DNA from: a virus
Length of the DNA stretch: 64,000 nt
IMG/VR virus record: IMGVR_UViG_3300009104_001210
Location: 124,001 to 188,000 of that record
Reading direction: 5' to 3' (one strand)
Shown one piece after another: positions 33,005 through 41,539 of this stretch; position 1 is the first letter of the stretch; each line of letters begins with the position of its first letter. The notes under the pieces are model-generated. The model was not told the origin of the DNA. It was given only the letters and a program-made list of their open reading frames with translations, and did not search any database. The position numbers were made by a program, and so were the translations under genes.

Positions 33005-34266
33005 ATGTAGCAATAAAATATATTTGGCAGCCAGATCCAGATATAGTTAAATTTGAAGAACTGTATCTAAAACAAGAAACAGATACATATAAAATAAAAC
33101 TAACCGATTTACCAATTAAAAATAGTAAAGAATTGACGAAACGTGAACTACAAACGATTGATTCTGATATAGTGAAACGTGGTTTTATTTTAAAACCAAT
33201 AGGAATTTGGTCAGATCCTTTAGAAGATGATACTCCTGATAAAGCACATTATTTAGTATTATGTGAAGATGGTGTATCTAAAGACTCATACCGTGATAAG
33301 TTAAAAAAATTATTAGAAAAAACAAATTTCTATAATCCCTGGGTTGGAATAGAACAAGAGTATTATCTTTTTCCAAATGAAGATACTACTTCCCCATCAG
33401 AACAAGAATTATTTAATATACAAACATCTGAAGGAGTATGTCAAACTGTTCAAAAACTTCTTGATAACTCAACTCGAAAAAATAATAGAAGATTACTTGA
33501 ACACTTATGTGTTTATTCTAAAAACGAATTATCATCATTGGATACACAAGATGATATAGTTTTTGCTTGTGCTAAAATGGGTTTAAAAGTTAATAGGGTA
33601 CAGGCAGTTAAAGAACAAGGTCCTGGACATTGGGAAGTACAGTTTGGTCCTACAGAACCATTACAAACTTTAGATGAAACAATGATTGGTCGTTATATTA
33701 TATGGAAAATAGGTAATGAAGAATTAACTGTTTCATTTGAACCAAAACCAAAAGGTTGGTCTGTAGAATATGATCTTTGGGCAGGTTCTGGATTACATTT
33801 TAATTATTCTAATGATAAAACAAGAGCAGAAAGTGTTGAAGATTATTTAGATATTAAAAAAGCTGAAGATAATCCATCATCAATAATTGAAATGGATAAA
33901 GAAGAGAGAATAAATCTTATTAAAAAAGCACCATATACTAAAGCATTATTAAAACAATTAGCTAAAAATCATAGAAAACACGTAACTGAATATGGTATAG
34001 GAAATGAAAAAAGACAAGATGGTGATCACGGAACTACTACTGGTAATGTATTTGTTTTATCAAAAGAAATAGATAATAAAAATGTTTCTGTTAGAATAGT
34101 AACTATGGGTTTGAATAAAAGATTATTATCCGACGAAGATTATTATGGATTATATCTTGAAGATAGAAGACCAAGTGCAAATGCTAATCCATATAGAGTT
34201 GCTTTAAGATATTTCGAAACAGTTGCAGAAATGCAAAAGAATAATGAAGGTAAAAAAACTAAATAG
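33001..34266 (+). CDS. Divergent type II glutamine synthetase homologue
   Basis: The start in the ATGA overlap at 33001 gives 421 residues. GSII motifs remain: WVGIEQEYYLF, GHWEVQFGP, GSGLHFNYS and LEDRRPSANANPY. Changes: the N-terminal GFDGSST block of the 29469 enzyme is not seen, there are insertions after the Glu pair and before the flap, and the flap motif HET appears as HGT, losing the Glu that closes the active site. It may be a regulatory or altered-substrate paralogue (gamma-glutamyl ligase-like). Inference. Confidence 0.75.
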   Translation: MNVAIKYIWQPDPDIVKFEELYLKQETDTYKIKLTDLPIKNSKELTKRELQTIDSDIVKRGFILKPIGIWSDPLEDDTPDKAHYLVLCEDGVSKDSYRDKLKKLLEKTNFYNPWVGIEQEYYLFPNEDTTSPSEQELFNIQTSEGVCQTVQKLLDNSTRKNNRRLLEHLCVYSKNELSSLDTQDDIVFACAKMGLKVNRVQAVKEQGPGHWEVQFGPTEPLQTLDETMIGRYIIWKIGNEELTVSFEPKPKGWSVEYDLWAGSGLHFNYSNDKTRAESVEDYLDIKKAEDNPSSIIEMDKEERINLIKKAPYTKALLKQLAKNHRKHVTEYGIGNEKRQDGDHGTTTGNVFVLSKEIDNKNVSVRIVTMGLNKRLLSDEDYYGLYLEDRRPSANANPYRVALRYFETVAEMQKNNEGKKTK

Positions 34267-34912
34267 TTATAAAGAATTAAGTTCAACTGTAGCAGATATA
34301 GTTGAGGAACAGCTTGTAGAAAAAGTTTTTCAACAACTAGTCCTTCCTACAGGTAGTACACCAATCGGATTATATAAAGAACTTGCTAAAAGAAATTTAA
34401 ATTGGTCTTATGTTAGAACATTTAATCTTGATGTTTATATTATGAATCCAAATCATTCACAAAGTTATCAAACATTTATGAAGGAAAATTTATTTAATAG
34501 AATTAATATCTATCCTGATAATTGTCATTTCCCATTTAGACCTACTTTAGCATATGAAGATAAAATAAATTATTTTGGTGGAGTTGATTTGTGTATATTG
34601 GGTATAGGTAGTAATGGTCATATAGCATTTAACGAACCTGGTTCTTCATTTAAGTCAAGAACAAGAGTAGTAGATTTAGACGAACAAACTATACAAGACA
34701 ATTCAAGATTTTTTGATTCAGTAGATGATGTACCTAAACAAGCAATAACTATGGGAATAGGAACTATAATGGAATCAAAGAAAATAATATTAATGGCAAG
34801 TGGAGATCATAAAAAAGACATTTTAGAAAAAGCATTAAATGGTAAAGTAACTGAAGATGTACCAGCATCAGTATTACAAACACATAAAAATGTAGAAGTG
34901 TATTATCATTGA
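34244..34912 (+). CDS. Glucosamine-6-phosphate deaminase-like (NagB/SOL family)
   Basis: The start ATG is at 34244; 222 residues. NagB blocks are LPTGSTPIGLYKEL (phosphate loop, 34-47), TFNLDVYI with D63, GIGSNGHIAFNEPG (N124, H126, E131) and MGIGTIMESKKIILMASG. The position that is Asp in E. coli NagB is Asn, as in many NagB homologues. It converts glucosamine-6-P to fructose-6-P and ammonia. Next to glutamine synthetase homologues this could recycle ammonia or tune amino-sugar supply. Confidence 0.8.
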   Translation: MKVKKLNSYKELSSTVADIVEEQLVEKVFQQLVLPTGSTPIGLYKELAKRNLNWSYVRTFNLDVYIMNPNHSQSYQTFMKENLFNRINIYPDNCHFPFRPTLAYEDKINYFGGVDLCILGIGSNGHIAFNEPGSSFKSRTRVVDLDEQTIQDNSRFFDSVDDVPKQAITMGIGTIMESKKIILMASGDHKKDILEKALNGKVTEDVPASVLQTHKNVEVYYH

Positions 34913-35712
34913 AGTATAAAAGACTTATAGTTAATGGTTGTAGTTTCACTGCGTGTGATGGAGATGGTGTTACACCTGAAATAAATGGGTGGCCAGCAGT
35001 ATTAGGAGAAAAATTAGGAGCTGAAGTAACAAATATTAGAATTGATGAAAAAAAATTTAGTAAATTTTTACCTGGTCCAAGTACTGCAGGTGGATCTAAT
35101 GATAGAATAATTAGAACTACTTTAGATTGGGTATCACAATTGTGGCCATGGAAAGAACAGGAACTTAAAAAACAAATTATTACTAAAAATTTTAAAGACA
35201 GTTTGTTTATTATTGGTTGGACAGAATTTACAAGATTTGAAATGTTTAGTAATTTAACTAAACAATATTTGAGATCAAGTAAAATACGTCATAGAGAATG
35301 GAAAAAAGAGTTTTTAAACGAAAGTGATCAATTTAGAAAATATTTAGAACAAATAATTTTTTTACAATCTTGGTTTGAAGCACATGAAATATCATATTTA
35401 TTTTTTGATGCATTAGAAAATTTATTAAGTCCACTTTGTAAAGAATATAGAAAGAATAATAGTAATTTATTTCAGTTGGTTAATTTAGATAATTGGGTTC
35501 ATAGTAAAGGACATTATTGGTCTTGTAAAAGTTACTTAGAAACCCTTTGTGATTCTAAAGATATATTATCGGGACTCACAATATCAGATCGTCCATTAAG
35601 AGAAGAAATTATAGAAGGCCAATTTGGATTGTTAAGAGGTCATCCAAATGTTCTTGGGAATGAGAAATGGGCTGAAGTTTTGTATGAAAACATACGAACA
35701 AAAAAAATATAG
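34909..35712 (+). CDS. SGNH hydrolase-like protein 4
   Basis: It starts at TTG 34909 overlapping the NagB stop; 267 residues. Block I is IVNGCSFTACDGDG, the oxyanion Gly/Asn block is TAGGSNDRI, and the terminal block is LLRGHPNVLGNEKWAE with the catalytic His. It has the same TTL-W-SQ spacing as the protein at 17704, its closest paralogue here. It presumably cleaves an ester on a glycan. Confidence 0.65.
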   Translation: MKYKRLIVNGCSFTACDGDGVTPEINGWPAVLGEKLGAEVTNIRIDEKKFSKFLPGPSTAGGSNDRIIRTTLDWVSQLWPWKEQELKKQIITKNFKDSLFIIGWTEFTRFEMFSNLTKQYLRSSKIRHREWKKEFLNESDQFRKYLEQIIFLQSWFEAHEISYLFFDALENLLSPLCKEYRKNNSNLFQLVNLDNWVHSKGHYWSCKSYLETLCDSKDILSGLTISDRPLREEIIEGQFGLLRGHPNVLGNEKWAEVLYENIRTKKI

Positions 35713-35872
35713 AAGGAAAGAGACGTTAGGTGAATATTTATCTAGGAGACTTAATAAAAATATAGATCCTGACGAATTAGATTTCTATATTCAACAATAT
35801 AAGATAAAGGAAGGTCATTCAGAATGGTCAGAACGGTTTCAAAGAAATTTTTGGGTAGAAGATGAAGACTAA
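35684..35872 (+). CDS. Small charged hypothetical protein
   Basis: From ATG 35684, overlapping the SGNH gene, it has 62 residues, strongly charged, with a helix (TLGEYLSRRLNKNIDPDELD) and an acidic end (FWVEDED). No family recognised. Confidence 0.5.
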   Translation: MKTYEQKKYRRKETLGEYLSRRLNKNIDPDELDFYIQQYKIKEGHSEWSERFQRNFWVEDED

Positions 35873-36185
35873 ATGTTTATTATGTACTGCTTTAACTGAG
35901 CCGGGTCAAGGATTCTATGACCATTTAGAAGATGTTCATATGATGCCTATTAGGCGGAAGAGAATTGTACAACCTGAGAATTGGATTCATGGTATGTCTT
36001 TAGAGAAAAAGGATATGATGAGAGAAGAAACACACGATGAATGTATGGAAAGATTTAAATTTAATCATCCTGAATATGGTACTGAACAATGTTGGTGTCC
36101 TGATTGTCTTGGTGGAGAAACATTAGAAATGGTAAATAAAATTTGTTCTAAACATGGACAACTTTATATAAAGGGTAAACATTGA
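35862..36185 (+). CDS. Zinc-binding small protein
   Basis: The 107-residue product has KCLLCTALTE...FYDHLEDVHM, a C2H2-like finger, and later CWCPDC and ICSKHG, which could form a second site. Two small zinc knuckles suggest nucleic acid or protein binding. It overlaps the previous gene by 11 bases. Confidence 0.6.
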   Translation: MKTKCLLCTALTEPGQGFYDHLEDVHMMPIRRKRIVQPENWIHGMSLEKKDMMREETHDECMERFKFNHPEYGTEQCWCPDCLGGETLEMVNKICSKHGQLYIKGKH

Positions 36186-36186
36186 A

Positions 36187-37626
36187 GTGTGTGGCATAGC
36201 AGGTATTTATAGTCATAGGTCTGTAGCACCAGAATTGTATGAGTGTATAGTTCATTTACAACATAGGGGACAAGATGCCGCAGGGATGATGACATATGAT
36301 GAACGTATGCACAAACATAAAGGATTGGGATTAGCTAGAGACGTATTTACAAAAAATAATATATCTTTACTTAAAGGTAATGTTGGTATTTCACATAATA
36401 GATATCCTACACATGGAGAGTTTGGTCATGGTGAGATACAACCCGTATGGACTTCCGTACCATATGGAATAGCAATAGCACATAATGGACAGATAACAAA
36501 CTATGATGAATTAGTAGAAGAAGTTACACAAAAGGAAAAGAGATATCTTAATACCACAAGTGATACTGAAGTTTTATTACATATATTAGCAAATGAATTA
36601 GATAAGAATGGAATACCAAAAACTTCAGAAGAGTTTTTTAATCATTTATGTGAGGCAGTTAGTACTATATTTACAAAAGTTAAAGGGGCTTATTCTGTTA
36701 CAGGTATTATTGTTGGAAAAGGATTAATTGTTTTTAGAGATCCACGAGGTATTAGACCATTAGTTAAAGGTGAAAGAGATGATAACGGTAAAAAGGAGTA
36801 TATCTTTTCATCAGAAAATACTATGTTTTATTCATTAGGTTATGAACCAAAGGGTAATGTATTACCTGGAGAACTTATTTACATAGATGAAAGTGGTAAG
36901 TATTTTAGCAAACGATTAGTTAAGGAAGAATTTAATCCTTGTATATTTGAGTATGTATATTTTTCACGACCAGATGCAGTACTGAATGATGTAGGTGTGT
37001 ATCGTTCAAGATTGAGAATGGGTCAGAATTTAGCATATGCATGGATGAAGAAGTATCCATATATAGTACCTGATATAGTTATACCTGCACCGAGTACGGC
37101 AAATACCGCCGCATTATCATTTGCTCATGAAATAGATGTTAGATATTCAGAAGGATTGTATAAGAATCCGTTTGTTGGTAGAACATTTATTATGCCAGGA
37201 CAAGAAGAACGTAAAAGTTCTGTTAAACATAAACTCGTACCACAAGATACAGAGATACGAGATAAGAAAGTATTAATAGTAGATGATAGCATTGTTCGTG
37301 GTAATACAAGTAAAGAGATAGTAAGAATGGTAAAAGATTTTGGAGCAAAAGAAGTGTATTTTGTTAGTGCTTGTCCACCAATAAAACACCCTTGTTATTA
37401 TGGTGTTGATATGCCAACTAAAGAGGAATTAATTGCTGGAATTAATAAAATAGATACTATTAAAAAAGATTTAGGAGTTGATATTTTACTATATCAAGAG
37501 ATAGATGATTTAGTTGAAGCAGTAACACGAAGAGGTGATCATCATATAGAGAATCCATGTATGGCTTGTCTTGATGGACACTATGTAGTTAATGGAAGAA
37601 AAGTTCATGAATTGGTACTTAATTAA
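36187..37626 (+). CDS. purF: Amidophosphoribosyltransferase
   Basis: The start is a GTG at 36187 that places Cys as residue 2 (MCGIAGIYSHR), the N-terminal nucleophile of the glutaminase domain. Other marks are HRGQDAAGM, HNRYPTHG, IAHNGQI, TTSDTE, FRDPRGIRPL, and the PRPP loop KVLIVDDSIVRGNTS in the second half. At 479 residues it is full length. It makes 5-phosphoribosylamine from PRPP and glutamine, the first committed step of purine synthesis, and so links to the glutamine synthetase upstream. Confidence 0.93.
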   Translation: MCGIAGIYSHRSVAPELYECIVHLQHRGQDAAGMMTYDERMHKHKGLGLARDVFTKNNISLLKGNVGISHNRYPTHGEFGHGEIQPVWTSVPYGIAIAHNGQITNYDELVEEVTQKEKRYLNTTSDTEVLLHILANELDKNGIPKTSEEFFNHLCEAVSTIFTKVKGAYSVTGIIVGKGLIVFRDPRGIRPLVKGERDDNGKKEYIFSSENTMFYSLGYEPKGNVLPGELIYIDESGKYFSKRLVKEEFNPCIFEYVYFSRPDAVLNDVGVYRSRLRMGQNLAYAWMKKYPYIVPDIVIPAPSTANTAALSFAHEIDVRYSEGLYKNPFVGRTFIMPGQEERKSSVKHKLVPQDTEIRDKKVLIVDDSIVRGNTSKEIVRMVKDFGAKEVYFVSACPPIKHPCYYGVDMPTKEELIAGINKIDTIKKDLGVDILLYQEIDDLVEAVTRRGDHHIENPCMACLDGHYVVNGRKVHELVLN

Positions 37627-38126
37627 TGATTAATAAGATAATGATTGTAGCGCACCCTGATGATGAAGCACTATTTGGTGGCGCTGAATTATTATCACAC
37701 CCAAAAGAATATAAAGTTGTAGTAGTAGATGAATATCACAATGATGTTAGACAAAAAGAGTTTAAGGATTCCATGCAATTTATAGGAATTACAGATTTTG
37801 AACATTGGACAGGTTATAAAGGTGGAGAAGATTATCATAGAGAAAAACTTATTTATGAGTTATTGAGAGTATTGAGAGAAAAAAAATGGGAAAAGATTGT
37901 AACTCATAATAGAGCAGGTGAATATGGTCACCCAAGACATAGAGCATTGCATGATATATTAAATCATTTAAGACCTGAAATACTATGGCAGTTTGATAAA
38001 GGTAAAGAAAGATTACCACAAGATTTATTAATTAAGAAAAGAGATTTATTAAAAGTATATGGAAGCCAAAGAGATGTTTTAGATTGGTTTAGTCCCTGGT
38101 ACGAGAAAATAACGAAGGTAAATTGA
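37626..38126 (+). CDS. LmbE/PIG-L family deacetylase
   Basis: The 166-residue protein starts NKIMIVAHPDDEALFGG: the HPDDE zinc motif (10-14), with the second part of the site in EYGHPRHRALHDIL (HxxH). This fold removes N-acetyl groups from GlcNAc-containing lipids or metabolites. It is shorter than typical (about 230) but the core is complete. It may act with NagB-like and glycan enzymes on amino sugars. Confidence 0.8.
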   Translation: MINKIMIVAHPDDEALFGGAELLSHPKEYKVVVVDEYHNDVRQKEFKDSMQFIGITDFEHWTGYKGGEDYHREKLIYELLRVLREKKWEKIVTHNRAGEYGHPRHRALHDILNHLRPEILWQFDKGKERLPQDLLIKKRDLLKVYGSQRDVLDWFSPWYEKITKVN

Positions 38127-39163
38127 TGAGAAGAGCATTAGCATATGATGACATAAATATTACACCTAAATATTCAGATGTGGAACATAGAGACGACATA
38201 AATATTACTACAAGATTTACTAAGAAAACTTTATTAGATATACCAATTGTATCTTCACCTATGGATACTATTACTGGATTTGATATGGCTTTTGCTATGA
38301 TGGTGTTGGGTGGAGTTGGTGTTGTACATAGATTTAATACTATTGAAGAACAATCATTGATAATGAATCAGTTACATACTGAAAAGTATGATCATTGTGA
38401 ATTACCATTATCTGCAGCTATTGGAGTTACAGGGGATTATTTAGAAAGGGCACAAGAATTAATTAAGAACGGATGTAATGTTCTACTTATAGATGTAGCG
38501 CATGGACATCATAAATTAGTAGGAGAAGCAATTGAAGAGGTCAAAACCAAGTTATCAGGAGTTGAAATCATTGCGGGATCAGTTGCGACAGGAGAAGCGT
38601 GTGAATACTTATGTGAAAAAGGAGCGGACTCGATTAGAGTCGGAATTGGAAATGGAAGTTTATGTGAAACGAGAATTAGAACGGGTGTCGGAATCCCTCA
38701 AGTGTCTGCTCTCATTGATTGCGTCGCCGTTGCTGATAGGTTTGATGTTCCTATTATTGGTGATGGTGGGATCCGTAATGTTGGTGATGTGTGTAAAGGA
38801 CTTGCTTGTGGGGCTGACTCGATTATGTTGGGCTCCCTGTTATCAGGTACTAAAGAAACTCCAGGCACGATTGAAAAAATAGGCCAATGGCCGAATGAAA
38901 TGTTACATAAAAAATATAGAGGTTCAGCATCATTGGACTCTAAAAAATCAAGAGGGGATAATAAAAATGTCGAAGGTAATCACAAAGTTATACCATACAA
39001 AGGGAAGGTCAAAAGAATTATACAAGATATACAAGAGGGAATTCGTAGTTCTTTCAGCTATGTTGGTGCTAACAATTTTCCTGAGTTTTATTCTAAAGTA
39101 GAGTTAATAGAAGTTACAAGAGCAGGAAATATTGAAGGTATGCCACACCTTCTTAATACTTAA
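38123..39163 (+). CDS. IMP dehydrogenase / GMP reductase family, no CBS domains
   Basis: The 346-residue TIM barrel has LAYDDINITPKYSDV, IVSSPMDTITGFDMA, the catalytic loop GIGNGSLCETR (C181) TGVGIPQ, GDGGIRN and MLGSLLSGTKE, then VIPYKGKVKRI. The length equals GMP reductase and lacks the usual IMPDH CBS insert. The IMPDH flap Arg-Tyr pair is not evident, yet the C-terminal LIEVTRAGNIEGMPH resembles IMPDH. Either reaction adjusts guanine nucleotide supply. It sits two genes after purF. Bacteria usually have IMPDH of about 490 residues. Confidence 0.85.
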   Translation: MMRRALAYDDINITPKYSDVEHRDDINITTRFTKKTLLDIPIVSSPMDTITGFDMAFAMMVLGGVGVVHRFNTIEEQSLIMNQLHTEKYDHCELPLSAAIGVTGDYLERAQELIKNGCNVLLIDVAHGHHKLVGEAIEEVKTKLSGVEIIAGSVATGEACEYLCEKGADSIRVGIGNGSLCETRIRTGVGIPQVSALIDCVAVADRFDVPIIGDGGIRNVGDVCKGLACGADSIMLGSLLSGTKETPGTIEKIGQWPNEMLHKKYRGSASLDSKKSRGDNKNVEGNHKVIPYKGKVKRIIQDIQEGIRSSFSYVGANNFPEFYSKVELIEVTRAGNIEGMPHLLNT

Positions 39164-39169
39164 TAATAT

Positions 39170-39604
39170 GGGGCTGAATGGTTTCGACAGATGCTATTTG
39201 ATAATATAGTGCAACGGAGTTTGAGTAAGACTTGCTATAAAAGACTCACAAACCCAAAATGGCGATAAATCGCTACAAGGGTTGGAAATTGATTGGCATT
39301 TAGCCAATACCGAACAGATGTTTGACACTTATGTTGAACCTGCAAGGGCTTCCCAACCAACTTACGCATACGCATAAGTTACTGAGTTACCTAACACTCG
39401 GTCATAAAATGAGTTAGGTGGTAGGATGGTTGGTATATGTCTTTGAGTAGGAATTAGACGATAAAGAAACCTATCAGTTAAACTCATCTGAGTAAATGAG
39501 GTATGGTGGGTTGTTAGTTGACTACCGATTTGGAAACTAACTAAGTTGTAAATGACTATTTATTAAAAGTAGACTGGACGCGGGTTCGAATCCCGCCAGC
39601 TCCA
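39170..39604 (+). ncRNA. ssrA: tmRNA (ssrA)
   Basis: The 5' end GGGGCTGAATGGTTTCGACA is the tmRNA signature, and the 3' end GGTTCGAATCCCGCCAGCTCC plus A is a T-arm and acceptor that pairs with the 5' GGGGCTG. A tag ORF probably ends at TAA 39375-39377; read backwards it gives ...ASQPTYAYA-stop, with the stop inside a perfect AACTTA/TAAGTT hairpin as in other tmRNAs. A hairpin ATTGGC/GCCAAT lies upstream. CCA is not encoded. It rescues stalled ribosomes; tmRNA genes are known in some large phages. Confidence 0.93.
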
Positions 39605-39624
39605 CTAAAATTGAGGAGAATATT

Positions 39625-39867
39625 ATGAGAGGGAGAACCGATCTAATAGACGCATTAACAAAATACTTTGAAGGCTGTATTGCTAAGCACAAAGTTAATA
39701 TTGATAACTTGTTAGATAATCATGTAGCTTTAGCAGAACATCCTGATATTATTGACACACTTGATAAAGAAGTTGATATAATGTCTAACTACGAAGATAA
39801 GTTGAGTGTTTTACAAAAATATTTTGTTGTTGAAGAAACGAATAAAAAAGAACTATTAAAGGATTAA
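39625..39867 (+). CDS. Small helical hypothetical protein
   Basis: The product has 80 residues; GAGGAG precedes the ATG. Predicted helical throughout (DLIDALTKYFEGCIAKHKVN), acidic, no membrane span. It follows the tmRNA by 20 bases. No family recognised. Confidence 0.6.
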   Translation: MRGRTDLIDALTKYFEGCIAKHKVNIDNLLDNHVALAEHPDIIDTLDKEVDIMSNYEDKLSVLQKYFVVEETNKKELLKD

Positions 39868-39868
39868 T

Positions 39869-40093
39869 ATGAAGCATATTATTGCAAAGAGAGTTCCACC
39901 TGGAGATAGATGGTCTATCGAAGGAGATGAAGTTGTTCACTCAACACTTACAGATTGTCTTAATTCTATTTTTATGGTAAATGGTTCTACACGATTTGAT
40001 ATAGATGCTAAGGCTGGAGAAATTTATACAGACGATGGTGTAGTTAAACCTGAACCAATCAAGAAGTATAGTTTGTATGGTGAAGAGATGTAA
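39869..40093 (+). CDS. Small hypothetical protein
   Basis: The 74-residue product starts KHIIAKRVPPGDRWSIEG, a mixed alpha/beta pattern with no motif I can name. It starts one base after the preceding TAA. Confidence 0.5.
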   Translation: MKHIIAKRVPPGDRWSIEGDEVVHSTLTDCLNSIFMVNGSTRFDIDAKAGEIYTDDGVVKPEPIKKYSLYGEEM

Positions 40094-40097
40094 TCTT

Positions 40098-40331
40098 ATG
40101 AAAGAAAATACAGTATATAATCATTGGGATAATCTTGTAATGGTTAGAACTAATGAAAATTTTATAAATGTTATATGTCATAAAGAAGATCAAGTTCAAC
40201 CAGTATTAGATAGAATGTCTACTGATTGTTGTATTCTATCTGAATATGAAGAGTGGGATGAAGGTGAAGATGTGAAATGGATATTAACGTTTAGATTATT
40301 GGAAGAACACGAAACAATTCATAGTAACTAA
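40098..40331 (+). CDS. Small hypothetical protein
   Basis: The start is set at ATG 40098; 77 residues. It has a beta-rich start (NLVMVRTNENFINVICH) and an acidic end. Function unknown. It ends at the ATG region of a sulfotransferase gene. Confidence 0.5.
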   Translation: MKENTVYNHWDNLVMVRTNENFINVICHKEDQVQPVLDRMSTDCCILSEYEEWDEGEDVKWILTFRLLEEHETIHSN

Positions 40332-41075
40332 ATGATAAATCATAAACATAAGTTTATTTTTGTACATATACCACATACTGCAGGAACAAGTATAGAAGAG
40401 GCTTTTGGTTGGTATATACCAAATGAATCAAAGGAAATTACTAATGAAGAGTTTGCATTAATTAAAGATAGACATTTAACAGGCGCACAGAGTAAAAGAA
40501 AATATAAAAAATATTGGGATGATTATTTTGTATTTACAATTATAAGGAATCCATTTGATTATTTAGTTTCTAGTTGGGCAAGTTCTTCTGATTATATAGA
40601 TGTTAAGAATAGGTATGCTAGTTATGGTAAATATTTGGGTGATGAAATAATATATAAAAGACGTGAACGACGATTTAGTTCAAGTTCTGATAGAGACTTA
40701 TTGGAAAGAATGGGGCTTAGTATAGATAAAATTTATTTTAAAGATTATGTAAATGCTTGTATAGATTATAAAAGAAATTTGAATCAAACAAATATGTTAG
40801 GTGATTTAGGTAGATATGATTTTATTGGTAAGTTTGAAGATATAGAAAATAGTTGGCAATATATTTGTAAAGAACTTGGAGTAGAAATAATATTAGGAAA
40901 CTCTAATCCAACATTTAATTTGAAGAAAAAGCATTATAGTCATTGGTATACAAAAGATATAGAGTTAATAGATAAAAGTATTCCAATACTTGATGATGAA
41001 TTAATAGATAGAGTTGCAGATTATTGTTCAAGAGATTTAGAAACATTTGATTATAAGTTCGATTATGGATTATGA
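40332..41075 (+). CDS. PAPS-dependent sulfotransferase family 2
   Basis: The 247-residue protein has the 5'-phosphosulfate loop FVHIPHTAGTSIE (from residue 10) and the 3'-phosphate motif FTIIRNPFDYLVSSW with the conserved Arg and Ser. These are the two signatures of carbohydrate sulfotransferases (family 2 in Pfam). It transfers sulfate from PAPS to a glycan. Its paralogue is at 41526. Cytosolic; no signal peptide. Confidence 0.85.
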   Translation: MINHKHKFIFVHIPHTAGTSIEEAFGWYIPNESKEITNEEFALIKDRHLTGAQSKRKYKKYWDDYFVFTIIRNPFDYLVSSWASSSDYIDVKNRYASYGKYLGDEIIYKRRERRFSSSSDRDLLERMGLSIDKIYFKDYVNACIDYKRNLNQTNMLGDLGRYDFIGKFEDIENSWQYICKELGVEIILGNSNPTFNLKKKHYSHWYTKDIELIDKSIPILDDELIDRVADYCSRDLETFDYKFDYGL

Positions 41076-41539
41076 AGAGTACGCCAAGCAATAAAGAAAT
41101 TGGTTTTTTTAAACAGTTATATTCAGAAGAACCACATAGTTGGGTTAATCCAATGTTCATTTCACGAAGCGATTGGCCACCACCTCAAGATTGGTTAGAT
41201 GAAGCGCCACATTTAAATCATAAAATGATACATAAAAGAGCTTCAGTTTGTTTATGTGTTTGGGAAAGATTTGGTGAAGTAACAAATCGTGCACTTATAG
41301 ATTACTTTAAATTAATAATACCACACGTTCATTTACCATTAGACTTAGATGGTTTTATGAAAATAGTAGATGGTAGACATAGATTAATAGCATATAAAGA
41401 ATTAGATATAATGTGTCCTGTTTATATAGGTAGAAAAAGAGTGAGATATGGTACTTGTTGGCAAAAAGGACTTGCTTATAATGATGGAACAGTTGATAAG
41501 AATGTAAGACATAGAAGTGGATATTATGATCTTAAATAA
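41072..41539 (+). CDS. ParB/Srx-like nuclease-fold protein
   Basis: The 155-residue protein contains FMKIVDGRHRLIAYKELDI, the ParB N-terminal signature (V-D-G-x-H-R...A). Such domains bind or cleave nucleotides and DNA, or hydrolyse CTP. It lies between two sulfotransferases with overlaps at both ends. It lacks the HTH part of partition ParB, so partition is unlikely. Confidence 0.65.
   Translation: MKSTPSNKEIGFFKQLYSEEPHSWVNPMFISRSDWPPPQDWLDEAPHLNHKMIHKRASVCLCVWERFGEVTNRALIDYFKLIIPHVHLPLDLDGFMKIVDGRHRLIAYKELDIMCPVYIGRKRVRYGTCWQKGLAYNDGTVDKNVRHRSGYYDLK

Noticed and set aside
38532-39101. Two open frames inside the IMPDH/GMPR gene
   Set aside because: They are out-of-frame shadows of a strongly supported enzyme gene.
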